Positions 37,711 through 53,157 of a stretch of DNA of 64,000 bases are shown here, piece by piece; positions within the stretch are counted from its first letter, which is position 1; each line of letters starts with the position of its first letter. Source of the DNA: Tubiluchus corallicola (Eukaryota; Priapulida; Priapulimorpha; Priapulimorphida; Tubiluchidae); assembly GCA_030141605.1 (NCBI GenBank), contig JAQGDQ010000172.1:372001-436000 (forward strand). The letters run 5' to 3'. Below the pieces are notes generated by a model. The model was given only the letters and a program-made list of their open reading frames with translations, ran no database searches and was not told the origin of the DNA. Position numbers and translations under genes: made by a program.

Positions 37711-38477
37711 CGCATATATATATATGTATATATATATTTGTACTCAACGACATACTTTATTTATTATGTTGAAAATTCTGGCTGTACCGCAACTTCTTTT
37801 TAAACATATTCCCAAAAACGCGGCACTGGACTGGGCTCAACCGACACAAATGCCTTTACCCCATTTACGTAAGTGTACATCGTCTCTTGACAACTGAAAT
37901 AGACGGAGTGGTATTACATATCATCAGTGAAACAGATTTCCTGCCTGTCGCCCATTTATTTACTAACAAGGTTTGACGTTACTTAACTGCCATCGCTAAA
38001 ATAAGCACGGTGACCACACAGTTATCTCAGCTTTTTGTCTTACCTTCGCTGACCACAACGTAAAGGAAACAGATAATTTATATATGAATCTGGACTCGAA
38101 GGGATAGGGCCTCGCTCATAGGAAGAATTGCTTGACCAGCGAAGGTGACCAGCGTGACACTACCGCCTATTATAGGCCCTCTATGCTTGAGATGGAGTAA
38201 GAACTTGATGAAAACTGGCACTAATCACGACACCACTCTGGTCTTAGTTCTTTCAACGTAAAAGCTCATATCACCCATTCAAAAAGAGGAATTATTTACT
38301 GGAAGATGTGCAGTTCGAGATAAAGGCAAAAATGATACAATGTATTTGCCATCGTTTTTCGGTTTTTAAAAAATCTGATATCCAAGTAAATTCTTGTTTT
38401 TTTTTAAGTAAATTAATGTTAGAATCAGCGAGCGTAGACCTTTATCATCAACCATATCATTCAAGATAAATATAAAT

Positions 38478-38757
38478 GTCTAGATATACATGTAGTAATA
38501 CTTATACAACAAAGCGCATACAGCATTGATAACAAAATAATCCTGAGACCATATAAGTTGAACACAAAAGACGGGACACAAGTCACTGATGTGTATAATC
38601 ATACCTGAGATAGCCCGAAGAAATGAAAACACCTGCGTAAGAATAGGACATATTTGGCTAATTAGCACAAGAATATATTCTATACTAAAACTAATAGGTT
38701 GCCTTTTCCAAAATGTGCTGTTTTTTAATTAACACTTTATTTAAGTGTGAAAGCAAA
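38478..38757 (-). repeat. Right arm of a 1.3-kb inverted repeat
   Basis: Reverse-complement partner of 37440-37710, separated by a spacer of about 770 bases that itself contains no recognised gene. Outer sequences (GTTAATTAAA and CATTTT) also match, so the arms extend to about 275 bases. Confidence 0.8.
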
Positions 38758-38879
38758 AAAAGTGAAATAAAGGACAATGTGAAATTTTTCGAGATGTTAT
38801 GCCACTTGAACTAAATAAAATTTTATGCAGTAACTATCATAATGATATTGGTGTAGGAGACAAATAATTTCCAAAATTT

Positions 38880-39790
38880 GAAGAGAAGTTGTTTAAGTTT
38901 TTGATGCACAAGTTCCAAGTTCTGTTATTAATGTTAATTGTTATTACTTAACAAATCAGAGATGCTGGATTTATTTTAAGCCAAATGATGTTTCAGATCA
39001 CTGGTGTGGTTTATCATCAGGTGAAAAAAAGAGGAAAGGGGAAATATTTAGTAGCTTAATGTGATTATTTTCCCCGTTTTTCTGTTGTTTTTACCCTCAT
39101 TATATGCAGATCGGTGTATTAAATCATTACGAGCTTCAAAACTAGGTTGTTACGTATATTATAAGTATGCAAGAATTGTTTGTTATGCCGACGATATTTT
39201 ATTAATGGCTTCTAGTATTAATGTTCTGCAAAAAGTTCCAACAATATGAGTTATATGCTAAGACGTGGGATATTACTTTTAATAGTCATTACTATTGTGT
39301 TTTGGTGACAACACAGCTATCGCAACAAATATAGTTTAGATGGATGCAATTTAGTTAAAGTTAGATATTTAGGATACGATATTGTATCAGGAAAAGAATT
39401 CTCGTGCGATTTAACTAGGCTCAAAAGAAATATGTACTGTAAAATGAACAATATTTTACGTACACTAGGTAAACGAAAGTCGGAAATGACAACATCTTTT
39501 TTAACGAACACTAGCTGTTTACCAACTGTAATTTATACTTCAGAAGTGAGGTCAGTGAAAAGTAGAGACTTAGACACTGTCAAAGTTGCGTGGAACACTG
39601 AAAACGATAGATTGCTTCAGTACTTCTGTAATATGATGCCACTAAACTATTTAATCGATTTAAGAGAACTTATATTCTATATAAGTCTTATGCTTCACAC
39701 AGATAGCTATATTGTTAGAGTCCTCTATGAAATTAATAAGCTAGATCAATCGTTCGTACGAAATATAAGACACCACTGAACTTGTCTTGT
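38880..39790 (+). pseudogene. Non-LTR retrotransposon reverse-transcriptase fragment
   Basis: The + strand reads through shifts as an RT palm: ...QRCWISFKPNDVSDHWC, a ruined SGVKQGG-like box, LYADRCIKSLRASKLGCYV, then the catalytic box YADDILLMASS at about 39187. The thumb region follows (VRYLGYDI at 39360, and ILRTLGKRKSEMTTSFLTN). The final open block is 39432-39779. Several stops and shifts show that it is inactive. The family differs from the element at 9.8-11.9 kb. Confidence 0.8.
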
Positions 39791-39960
39791 ATTAATGCAA
39801 AACGTCTAGTAGAAAATGAATTTTTTTGTAAGAACCTAAACACCAGAAATCTTATATGAAATAACAAACTTGTATATATTGTACTTTATTTTAGATGTGA
39901 ATTTTTTTGTGTTGTATTTTTATTGTATTTTATTGTACCCTTTTTGTGATGTACTGTATC

Positions 39961-40042
<82 letters not shown>
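39961..40042. repeat. (ATT)n microsatellite
   Basis: About 80 uninterrupted bases of ATT, a few bases after the retrotransposon remnant. Confidence 0.98.
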
Positions 40043-40044
<2 letters not shown>

Positions 40045-40092
40045 TACAGAATGCACCAACTAAAACATGGTCCGGACTTATTATTCTCTTAC

Positions 40093-40519
40093 CATTAGGG
40101 TTATGACCTTTTGAGGCCCCCAGGTTAACGAAATTATGAGGCCCTTCAGACGAAGCTATCCTCTAATTTGCTCGCACTCACTCTTCTCGAATATATTTTA
40201 CTTATGATGTATTTCAGCAACATTTGTATAGCTGGAGACCCATAATTCAAATAAATGGCTTCAAAGAGGGCCCGTTATCTTAAATAAAGGACCTCAAACA
40301 AGGACCCTTTGTATCAAACAAAAGGCCTCAAACAGTGACCCTTTCTCTCAAATGAGGAGCCACTGTAAAATTGGATTTTCAGAGTTTCTGGCCGCCTTTT
40401 TTGCAGTTGAAATTTTATTGTAAGTTATATGAATTATTCAACAACGCAAAGTATAGTCCCCCAAGCTTGAGGGGCACTAGGTTGTAGCTTATGCTAGCCT
40501 GTAAGGTAAATCAGCCCTG
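40093..40519 (-). mobile_element. hAT-like miniature element, copy B
   Basis: The reverse complement aligns along its length with 22730-23119 (shared runs include GAAAATCCAATTTTA, GAGGCCTTTT, GCAAATTAGAG and AAAAGGTCAT). Its left terminus on the element strand is CAGGGCTGATTTACC; the other end is eroded. No clear target duplication remains. Confidence 0.75.
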
Positions 40520-43500
40520 CTCACGATACTTATTCTTAGGAAGCATTCATTGAGTAACATGAGTTTTTGTGGATGCCAGTAAAGTGAATGTTGTCACGCT
40601 ACATTTAGAGAACAATCAATTCACGTTGTAATAAAAGCAACTTTGCGTTTTGCTACGCGTTCATAAGTGAGACGGTGAAAACATGTTCCAATATTAGCCC
40701 TAATGAGAACTAATAGCTTGCCTCTGCATCAAAGCTTTATTAACCTTGAATCAAATTTAACCACGTTTAGCAGTTTGACGAAAGCACTAAAACTATAGTG
40801 TATATAATAACTAAACGTTCCAACAGACTTTATCGCAACTCTGTCCAGACGTGGGGCTAGTTTTTCTTTGTAACGTTGAAAATCTTACTAATGTACAGGT
40901 ATTTTAGCTCAAGGACGGCGTAACGAGAAGGAAAAGTGGTAAAGAACATATTTTTGTGTTGGATGACTAAAATAAACAACTTTTAAAAAGTGCCTGCAAT
41001 TTTATACTTTGACATTTCAATATAGGCATTTTTTCAAAATAACCACTCTTCAAACGTGTAAACATTCATATTACAAAATATTAGACATTAATTTTAAAGC
41101 GTATAATATGTCTATACGATCACTAAGTTTGCGTGGAGATATGAGACGAGGGATTATGCTGGGTGGTAAGGGTGTGAGCTTGGCTGGACAGTCAAATAAC
41201 TCTAGACTTAATTAATAAACGGACGGGTGACTATCGGTTGAACGGCGTCATCTGCCCTACTACCCCCATTATTTATCTCTTTCAAGGGGGGGAGTATACA
41301 TTTGCAAATGTGATTTAGATACCTTCCGTCGATTCACTGTCTCATCTTAAAAATATCATTGATGTTGTAATTGTTAATGAACAAGGTTCCGATCCCGCCT
41401 CAATTACCTTGCATTAAGCTAGTCTGCTGTCGATTGTTGGGTAGTGATCTGTGACAGATAAAGGACAACTGACGGGCTTTCAAGCTACAGTAGCTAAGAA
41501 AACGATGTGTTCTGCTCAAGAATTCACTGACTAGACCCACTCGTTCGGGTTCGAATCCCACTCTTGTCGGAATGCTTTGAGGCGCTTGCTACTTGTACAA
41601 GACTCTTCCGTCGTCATCCGAGGCCTAGTCAGCCTTACTTGAAAACCCGAAGGATAACGCTTCTCAACGACGCACTAGCCATCTGAGCTTCGTGTGTGCT
41701 GAGGCTTCGTAAATACCGTGCAAATGCCGCAATCATTTATCCCAAAGCTAGACACGTCTGGGGGCATTCTCCTTCTTCTTCTCGCTCTTGTTTCCCCTCC
41801 TTAGGAGCGTCACATATTTCCTGTAACAAGAAGAAATATAAAACATTTAATATTCAATATTATATGTAGCATACCATCACTGCTGCCAGCCTCAAATGAG
41901 AAGTTAGCGTTGCTGTGGCTAGAAGGAATATTGACAGCTTCAGCCTCGCTGCATCTTCTCGCGTATAGGCAGAATCTTAGTGAATATCTGGACCAGATAG
42001 CGTGGACACCGTGGAAACAACGAAACAACAACGCCGAAGGACGTGAACCCTAGTTTGGCATAGTTAACTTAGTCTCATCTTATCCTTAACCCAAGCCTCT
42101 AAGCAGAGGCGAGGGAATGAGCAATGCTAGGCTGTGTTAGTGAATGAATGGGCGACCGATAGAAAAGCTACTTCTACTAATGTCATTCACACTTCCCATC
42201 CTTTTTCTCTGTTGAAAGAATGCTGTACGTACACACCCATCTGTGGCTGCCAGTTCAATATTTGATCCTAGATAATGGGAGTCACCTTGATAATGAGCAA
42301 GACTCTAGTCTCAAGACAATATAGAATAAATGCTAAAAATCGACTTGTGCGTTAACTTCTAAACCGTAATTATAAAAACGCTAGATAACCTGAAAGTAAC
42401 CGTAGCATAGTTTGAAGCCAATTATACTTCTCTTTTAATGTTTACTTATGTTAGCACTAATTAGGCGTCCAACGTACCTAAGGATGCACGGTTTAGGCCC
42501 GTGTTGTAGTACAAAGTTTTAATTAACTAATTACGCTACTGCATGTGGCAAAATCTGTTTGATTCGCGTGCTTCAAGGAAACGGTTTCTGCGTGTAAGTG
42601 AACCTTTTTCTATAAAATTTACGCACAAAGCTATCTACATCTTGGATATAGAATTACAGTAACTGCAGCAGTTTCGCCGGTAAAAATTGCATAATAGAAC
42701 CTGTGGGAGTTAAGATTACGTCGTATATAATCTTAACCAAGCACTTAAACGGCGTATCAGTTCTTTAATTTACTGAGAAAAGGTAAAATCCTTGCAAGTT
42801 CATCAAGCCACAGCTTTCACGCTGCTTCACGCAGCATCGGGATAGGTTTAAGGGAAATAGGTGTTATAAATGGCCAGTTTGTTGCCCTCGAATTTGTAAC
42901 AGCACAGGCCCAGACGTTCCCTTTTCCTCTTCGTCAAAAAACAGACATGCACAAGGGCAGTCATTACCTGTTGCTTATTTATCCCCTTTTCTAGAACATT
43001 TATATTACGCTTTGCCAAAGCTACTTATGATGTATTAAATCTTGTGATGTTTTGGTATATATGTATTAAATCTAATGGTCTTTTGCCTACAGCTGTTTAT
43101 ATAACTAACGCTTTGGAAAATTGATTATGGTGTATTAAACTTGGCTATAAGAGCATTGCCTGTAAGTATTATTCAGCGTCTGCTTGTGTATATGTAAGCT
43201 CCTGAACTCGGCCAGTAGTTCAAAAAGACACTTGCACTTATTTTACGGTTCATGCCAAGAATTCAACATTTAAACATTATATGTTTTGTAATGGAACTCG
43301 ACGTTACCTCGCTTAGCTCGCACGTTTAGTGGTTTAATCAGTATTTACGATGATGACGTCAGTAGCTGAAGAACTGTAATGGGTGAACCTCAGACTCTGA
43401 TGCTAAATTATTGCAGTAGGACTATACGATTGCCATCATTAAGCTGATACATTTCACACTATTTTTAAACCCTTATTGAAATTCAGAATAAGTAATAGAC

Positions 43501-44690
43501 TCACTTGTGGACGTATAATGCGCTGGTAATGACTCGTCAATGCAGGCGTTGACAACAGATATAACAATGTTTAGAGTGCGCTATCTAAGACTTTGTTTTA
43601 ACCATAAGTGGCCATTTTGCTAACATCTTTTTAAAAAATATGCAACACTCCGATTTTTACGTATTTTTTTTGAGTTCTATACTCAACGTATGACTTCGTT
43701 GTCTTGCATATGTTTGCAAAGGGCTGCATCAAACACATTCAATAGTATTAAACATTATTTGCTAAAACAGGCCGTCAAATGAGCAAATTATCTGGAAAAG
43801 GAATCGAGCGAATGTTGCTGAAAGTTATAGATTTGGCGCCCATAAATACATGAGTAAATAAATATAACTAACGGATACGTTGATGATGTTCAGCTTTTTG
43901 TTTACCCTCATAATTAATCTTTCTAAATTTTGGCAGATTTCGCATTCATATGACAATAAGCGGCATACCTTCACATTTGAATTAAAACTACAAAACAGTT
44001 TGTACTGCCTTAAGCGTGTGAAATGGGCACCAAATCCCATTTTTAAGTAACCAACATTTTACTTTAGTGTAGTTTTTGTAAGTAAATTGTAGTCTGGTTG
44101 CATTGATGGTTAGTGAAATTCTGGTTTGTCTAGAGTCACCTACATTAAGGTAGATTCTACCATTGAATGCTCCATCCCCGTCTGCATGGTAACGAATTAT
44201 GGAAAAAAATCGACTACAAACTTAAATTTACTCCACAATAGTAAACTATAGAAAATCGACTACGCTTATCCATCCATTTATTTTCCAGGCTAAGAATTAT
44301 TAACTTTGGTTAAGCACACACTGCTACCACTTCCATTCGTCTTCCCTCATCTATTGTTTCAAAAACATACCAGCCAGCAAATTTACTTTATGCAATCACA
44401 GTTTTTGTTCAGAACTTTCTCACCAAATCAGCTTCAAGGATTTAGGTTCCAGTCACACATGCTAGTTTTGTTTCTTGTTAGTGGCAGCTAGACGGACTCC
44501 TGCAGCAAAGAAAAATAAGTTTTATCATATTAATTTAGAAACGTTTTTAAAGGAAGACCGGACAATTGTTTAGACTCAATCTCATTTTAATTTACTGCTT
44601 AAAACATACATTTTCTTGCCTATAAAAGTTAACAATTGTTCCTTGTATTTGAATAATTAGCTTAGAAAGTTATTTAACGGCAACCGATCA
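40520..44690. other. Spacer with a tRNA-like B box
   Basis: No coding exon is supported. At 41548-41558 a perfect B-box-like GGTTCGAATCC occurs on the + strand, preceded about 55 bases upstream by a poor A-box-like TAGCTAAGAAA. The T-stem pairs only in part, so this is at best a SINE or tRNA pseudogene remnant. Confidence 0.35.
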
Positions 44691-44995
44691 CAGCTATTGC
44701 CTACGTCAGAAACTAACCACAGTTTGTGCAATGGCAGGTGTCTTCCCTTGCGCGTCAAGCACATTTGCATACGTGTTACAGTACTGCCTAAACGCATGAT
44801 GTCCCGAAAAATGGGCTTTTTATCATATGACGTCATGAAATTTACACAGCAGTTCATGATCATGGTTATCACGGTACCGCCTTCTTTTTGTCGGGTACGC
44901 GCACGTGACAAAAAGGCGCCGTTGCCAATCTTAGTAGATTCACTGAGCAGCAGAACTTGAAAGTTTAACGAAATTTGAGTATCCGAGGTAATTAT
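44690..44995. promoter_or_regulatory. Candidate promoter patch with CRE and E-box
   Basis: A locally GC- and CpG-rich stretch contains a perfect palindromic CRE TGACGTCA (44828-44835) and an E-box CACGTG (44902-44907), then a possible + strand donor CCGAG|GTAATT near 44989. The associated gene, if any, is not identified. Confidence 0.25.
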
Positions 44996-47345
44996 TATTT
45001 AATCTAATCTTTGGTTTCAAATAAGCTATTGTGGTTTTCAATATTTTAGAGCATTCTTTATTCTGAACTCGTGTTTACACAACCATCCGGTTTTCCTTTA
45101 AGGTGCAATTAACGACTCTTAAATTTATAATAAATATTACTTTAGAAAATTTGTTAGGTATGTACTGATGTAGGCATAAAGTATATTTAACAAACAAAAT
45201 TAAATAAATTAAGTACTGTATTGTATGAATATACAGGCAATCTGTAAAATACAACGTGCTCAACGAAATTATAAATTTTAAGGAATGCACGTGATCTTTC
45301 TTTCTAAAAATTTTAAATAGCGTTTTAGTCGCACGAAGTGATTAAGTTCTAAGGAAGAACGGCGGAGAAAACGTTCAATTGATCCCTTTTTCAATAATTC
45401 AATTACGTAGTCTTTTCATATTGCCACTTCTCTAGATTATGACAAGTTTTATTTATGCTGTAATGAGATTAACTTTGGAAAACGGGAATAAATTCTAAAT
45501 CAATTCGCATCTCAGATCTAATGTGCATCATCTCACAGAGAAATATTGGCAAGGCAAAGCACTGCAGTAAGGCGTTTTGTATAGGGGGGTAGTGGATGGG
45601 AGCAGATAAGGACTAAGAAGCCAAGGAAGCAGCGCTGGTTCGCTTTTAAAATTGAAAAAGAAAAGACTCGTTGTGCAATTGTCTGCTAGCCAATATCTTC
45701 ACTTCGTATAATAAGGAACAAACGTCAGTGTAATTGTCGTAAATAATTCTGGATCCTCTGGGTTTGCTGCAGTAATATGTTAGTAAACGTACTCGTGATG
45801 TGTGTTAATTTTTCTCAGCGTTAATTGATGATTTTCAAGCGGGATGAAACCAAAATGTTGTTTACTTGATGTACAACACATGACACAGTTTAGCCATGAA
45901 TTTAAGTTTCTCTAAACTAATGAAACGTAAATCAAATTATGAACAGTAGCCGCCACGCCCCACGAAATCAGACTAGTTATTTAGTTTAGCAGGAATGGGT
46001 ACCAGCAGCAAAAATGGCTTCGTTAAGAACTAGGTTGACAATCCCGTTATGATCCGACCATTTTAGTTTCGTGATAATAATAATCGTGTTTTGACCAAGT
46101 TAACTATGTGGAAAATGGGTGAACAAAGAGCTCGAAAGTGAACAATTTTGTCCCAAAATACTTACTACAGGGGCAAGATGGGCTTTGTTTAAGAGGGTTT
46201 AACTTACTACGTACGCATTTCTGTCTGCACGAACAATGAATGCATTCTAGTAGCCCCTTGGGAATTCAATTCAAGAGCGTCTGTTAGTAATCAAATTAGG
46301 AAACTGTGAAGTATTATCAGTTGGAATTAAATAAAAACCCCATTTAACCTAGCACTGCAATGTCATTGTCACGTATCGGCGAGTCGCGCTCTCGATATCT
46401 GGCGTGCTAGACGTGTTGTTAGTTGATATCAATCTGTTTTTCTTGTGTTGGATTGTTTTTAATTCAATTTGTCAACACCAGTGCTGGAATTTTCTAGCAC
46501 TGTCGTTTTATACCTTGTGTTGGGTAATACGAATTTAACCTTGAGCACTTTGTGAAAAGTAACTAAAATGTAAAACGCCTATCCAAGAAAAGTAAATACC
46601 ATATTTCCAAATTATACTATATGCAAACTAAAACTCATTCGTGCAATTAATTTTGTTTTAGTAAAAACGTTTAGGCTAGTTTGTCAGTGTTGTTTAAAAT
46701 TTAAAAATTTTAATTTCTTTAAATTGAAAAATCCAAAACGGCTGCCAGAAAGTCGTAGAATATTAAGCTTTTCATTACATAGTTGTATATGAGCTTAATA
46801 TAAGTATTATAGGTATTCCTATTATAAGTAAGCAGTTTAAAAAACATTTCGCTTGGTTTTCTTATCCAATGCGCTTTTCTCCCGACAGAACTTTTAATAA
46901 ATCGCATTGATTCTTTTGCTTATTAACTCTTTTGCTTCAGCTTGCTTCTATAATTGGAAGAATAGAGAAAAACAACTGACAGTCGTGAAAACTAATAAGA
47001 CTGATTTAAACTAGCGAGTGTAGCTAAAAGTAGAAAGTTGATCGAGAAAGCAAATGATGACAGTAACGTGACAAAGCTGTATAGCTAACCTCTACCTTTA
47101 ATTATACAAGGAAGGTGCTGATTTCGCAAAGTGCACACTGTGCAGGATACCGTTGGGTTATCTAAAAGCACTGTTTCACAGCTGTATGGTTAGAGGTCAT
47201 TATAATAAGGAATGCTTTTTTCACTTCAGCTCAATTCAATTCTTTTTAAATTCTGCAAATGGCACATAGGCACATAAATCTGTGTTACTCTCTGACACTC
47301 ATTGCCTATAGACGAGAACTCACTATTTGACTCTCGAGAACTCGC
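44996..47345. other. Spacer without recognisable features
   Basis: AT-rich DNA with no supported exon or element on either strand. Confidence 0.35.
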
Positions 47346-47505
47346 CGAGGCGTTCACACTAGTAGCTCGTAGGAAATCAACTCGCAGCAACTGTCGAAAA
47401 AATTACTTTAACTTACCGACAGTAACTCGCAAAGCAGTTCGCTCTTACCATTTTGCTGTCAGAAAGAAATCTGGCCACAGAAAAATAGCTAGTCTGAACG
47501 CGTCG
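47346..47505. mobile_element. Putative 160-bp miniature inverted-repeat element
   Basis: The ends form imperfect inverted repeats (CGAGGCGTTCACACTAG at the left; CGACGCGTTCAGACTAG as the reverse complement of the right), with a second internal hairpin CTGTCG...CGACAG. No convincing target duplication. The end sequence resembles the Harbinger-like element at 52475 only in GCGTTCA. Confidence 0.5.
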
Positions 47506-47670
47506 TTAATTAGGTGAATCACATATTTGAGGGCGCTAAAAAATAGCGTAATCTGACGATGCCCTCACATTGTTTTACACGTATCTTAGTGTGTACATTA
47601 CCAAAGAAATTAAAACTAAATAATACTAGCAAACTTTAAAATTTAATATCAAAGTCAGTAGGAGGTTAAC

Positions 47671-48099
47671 TCATAAGGCATTGATGTTGGCAACGACAAG
47701 AATAGTTTTGAAGAATACGTTATTCAAGTTGTCAGGAAATGACAGCATCAAAAGCACATGGTACTGAAAGCGACCTTGAATATAAAGAGTAGGTGCTCCG
47801 ACTGGCATAGAAGCGGGTTTGTGAATATAATGCCATGTCTGTACGTTCTTATGTACCGAATAAATTTTAATGAAGATACTGTATATTACAGTGACAGTAT
47901 AACACGAAGAAGGGGCTTTTGACAATAAAATAATAAATTCAAGTATCGCGCGACTTTCCTGACATGTACAAGCATTGAATGCACTAACCTGTAATGTCTT
48001 AAGAGCACTGGCTGGTTTAACTTGAAATGTTCTGTCGCGTGTATCAGTAATTTCATTGGCATAACCACGTGAATTACTAAAGCTTGAAATGTGTATCAT
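47671..48099 (-). CDS. Unrecognised 142-codon ORF
   Basis: An ATG-to-stop frame of 142 codons, unusually long for this AT-rich non-coding half. It starts MIHISSFSNSRGYANEITDT and has a hydrophobic middle (about residues 52-77) and end. I recognise no domain. A GTTAGT after ...KTLQ near residue 36 could be a donor, and the opposite strand is also partly open. It could be a chance ORF, an exon or a repeat remnant. Confidence 0.2.
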   Translation of the reverse strand: MIHISSFSNSRGYANEITDTRDRTFQVKPASALKTLQVSAFNACTCQESRAILEFIILLSKAPSSCYTVTVIYSIFIKIYSVHKNVQTWHYIHKPASMPVGAPTLYIQGRFQYHVLLMLSFPDNLNNVFFKTILVVANINAL

Positions 48100-48838
48100 T
48101 CAAGATGAAACAAAGGGGACATTAAATGGGAATCTAGATGTTAATAAAAAACGCTAATCCTCGCTGTTGTTGCTGTTGTCATACTGCAGTATATAAATAT
48201 GGATTGCAGACACATTCCTTCTTTAATTACGTTACTAAAACTAATGTAGGTTACAAAGTGTCACTTCGTAAAGACAATACTGTCAAGTTTAACAATATAC
48301 AAAGTATTCAGAATAATGTAGATTGCGTTGTGCAAATAAACAGTATGAGCTTTTGTTAAGATTCTTACTAAACTATGTAAACTATTGAACTTGAGCACCC
48401 ATTCGTTAGCACAGGTCACCAAAGCTAAATCATTTTAATGCAATTTCGATTGTTTTCCCAATGCTGATTTTATCTGTTTTTATTTTGCAAAATAAATATC
48501 ACATAATAATTATAGGTCCTTTATTATTTATTTAATCCATATAGAATCTGTAGCATATGAGTAATTAACTTGATCCAATCTTCATCAAATTACTAGACCT
48601 TCTTTCTTATTTTTCATACGCCAAAGATTCCGATTCTAAAACAACCGAATTTTTATTTTCATATATTCGCAAATCTCAGTTAATTTGTTTAGTTTTTTAC
48701 GACTTCGTGTCAAGTTTTCTGGAACATTTTTAAGAACAAAGTCTTTCCAGCGCGTTTTTTGTAACAATTAATCTCTGCTACCTGTCTACCTAATTACCAA
48801 CCTACTTATCTACCTGCCTTCTCTCTTTCTCTCCCTCT

Positions 48839-51834
<2,996 letters not shown>

Positions 51835-52006
51835 AGACGGATTTTCGATCCGCCATTTTTAAATCAAGAAGGCGGCAATAATTTTCGAAAATGCCTAAAG
51901 CTATGTGAATCCACAATGGATCGTCATTTTCTTAGTCGCAGGCTTTTTTTCGAAAATAATGATGTTACCGTTCCCTTGAATTAAAAATCGGATTAAAAAT
52001 CTGTCT
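51835..52006. mobile_element. 172-bp foldback miniature element
   Basis: Nearly the whole element is an imperfect hairpin. The left end reads AGACGGATTTTCGATCCG, and the reverse complement of the right end reads AGACAGATTTTTAATCCG. Similarity continues through TTTTTAA, TCAAG and ATTTTCG for about 55 bases. No coding capacity; the target duplication is unclear. Confidence 0.65.
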
Positions 52007-52474
52007 GTTGATGCAAAATTAGTTTTACTATAATCTTCTGAAGTTTCAAAACAACCCATTGGTAATGTATGGAACACTTGGCTTTTTAAAAGGTTATTAC
52101 TAGGGTGTGTGGTTGTCTAATCATTATAATTATTATACGTCTGCCAATGAAGTGAAAAACTTAAGGCATTTATTAACCATTGATTATTAAGAAGAGAAAG
52201 ATGGCGAAGCAACGTCGCCTTTTTTGCACCAAAAGCATAATCTAGCTCGAAACTCTTCCTCCTGTAGGTACGCCGCCGAAAAACCATCTTCGTCAGTCAT
52301 TGTACAGCTCAGCACTTAGGCAAAAGTATCACATATATAACTTTAAAAATTTAAAAAGTTTCATATAATAAGGGTAAACGTATGTAACAATACGATTACT
52401 CTACTAGAAGTATGTGCGAATCATAGTATACCATACTTTGACATAGTATTACTCAAGAGTAAGTACAGTTCTAA

Positions 52475-52669
52475 TGGCGCGTTCAGACGTAGAGACTTCT
52501 CTCACAACTTGTTGCAAAACTTCTCTCTGAGAGAAATTGCCAAGCCGTTCACACGTTGCAACAAGTTGCGAGAGAAGTTGCCAACCGTGCACGCCTTGCA
52601 ACTTTACTCTCTCTCAGAGAGAAGTTGCCCAACAAGTTGCGAGAGAAGTCTCTGCGTCTGAACGCGCCA
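52475..52669. mobile_element. PIF/Harbinger-like MITE
   Basis: A 195-bp element with near-perfect inverted ends over about 40 bases. Both ends begin TGGCGCGTTCAGACG and continue AGAGACTTCTCTC, then CAACTTGTTG. It is flanked on both sides by TAA, the 3-bp TWA duplication typical of PIF/Harbinger. The internal half also folds on itself through GAGAGAAGTTGC motifs. Confidence 0.85.
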
Positions 52670-52689
52670 TAACTCTATTCATAGATAGA

Positions 52690-53157
52690 GTTTTAACTTG
52701 TAGCAGTGTTCTTGTGAGTAGTGTTGTAAATAGTGATTATTTGTTTTATTCAGAATTATATAAAAATTCGTTAAACCTAATATTTTTAAAGTTATGTAAA
52801 TAGTAATTGTTCATGTTTCTTGTATTGTATTGTATCAGAAGAGAATGTCCTTAGGACTGCAAAATATGCTTATAAGATTTTTAGAATGAGGCAAAACAAG
52901 ATATATATTTAATACATGACTTGTCCATTCAGGTATATGTTAAAATTCCATATTATATATTTTCTTTTATTTGATATTCTATGTAAATGAACTGCACAGT
53001 TATTATGTGATAAATTTTCATGAAATTGACTTGTAAGCCCAAGTGGGCTGGAAACAGCTTTAATAACATTTTACAGTATTAATTAACACATGAATTATTA
53101 CATTGTTATTATCATATGTTTATGTCAATAAAGATATTCAATCAATCAATCAATCAA
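52690..53157 (+). mobile_element. 3' end of a non-LTR retroposon with (AATC)n tail
   Basis: A short open tail ending LIFLKLCK and stop near 52803 is followed by a 3' UTR-like stretch and a terminal TCAATAAAGATATTC joined to (AATC)n at 53137-53157. A short tandem tail of this kind is typical of LINE or SINE 3' ends. The 5' boundary is approximate because the element abuts the Harbinger-like MITE. Confidence 0.5.

Noticed and set aside
39870-40106. Poly-Ile and poly-Leu ORFs
   Set aside because: Produced by the (ATT)n microsatellite.
41490-41575. Functional tRNA gene
   Set aside because: The B box is good but the A box is poor and the T-stem pairs only partly; no cloverleaf can be drawn.
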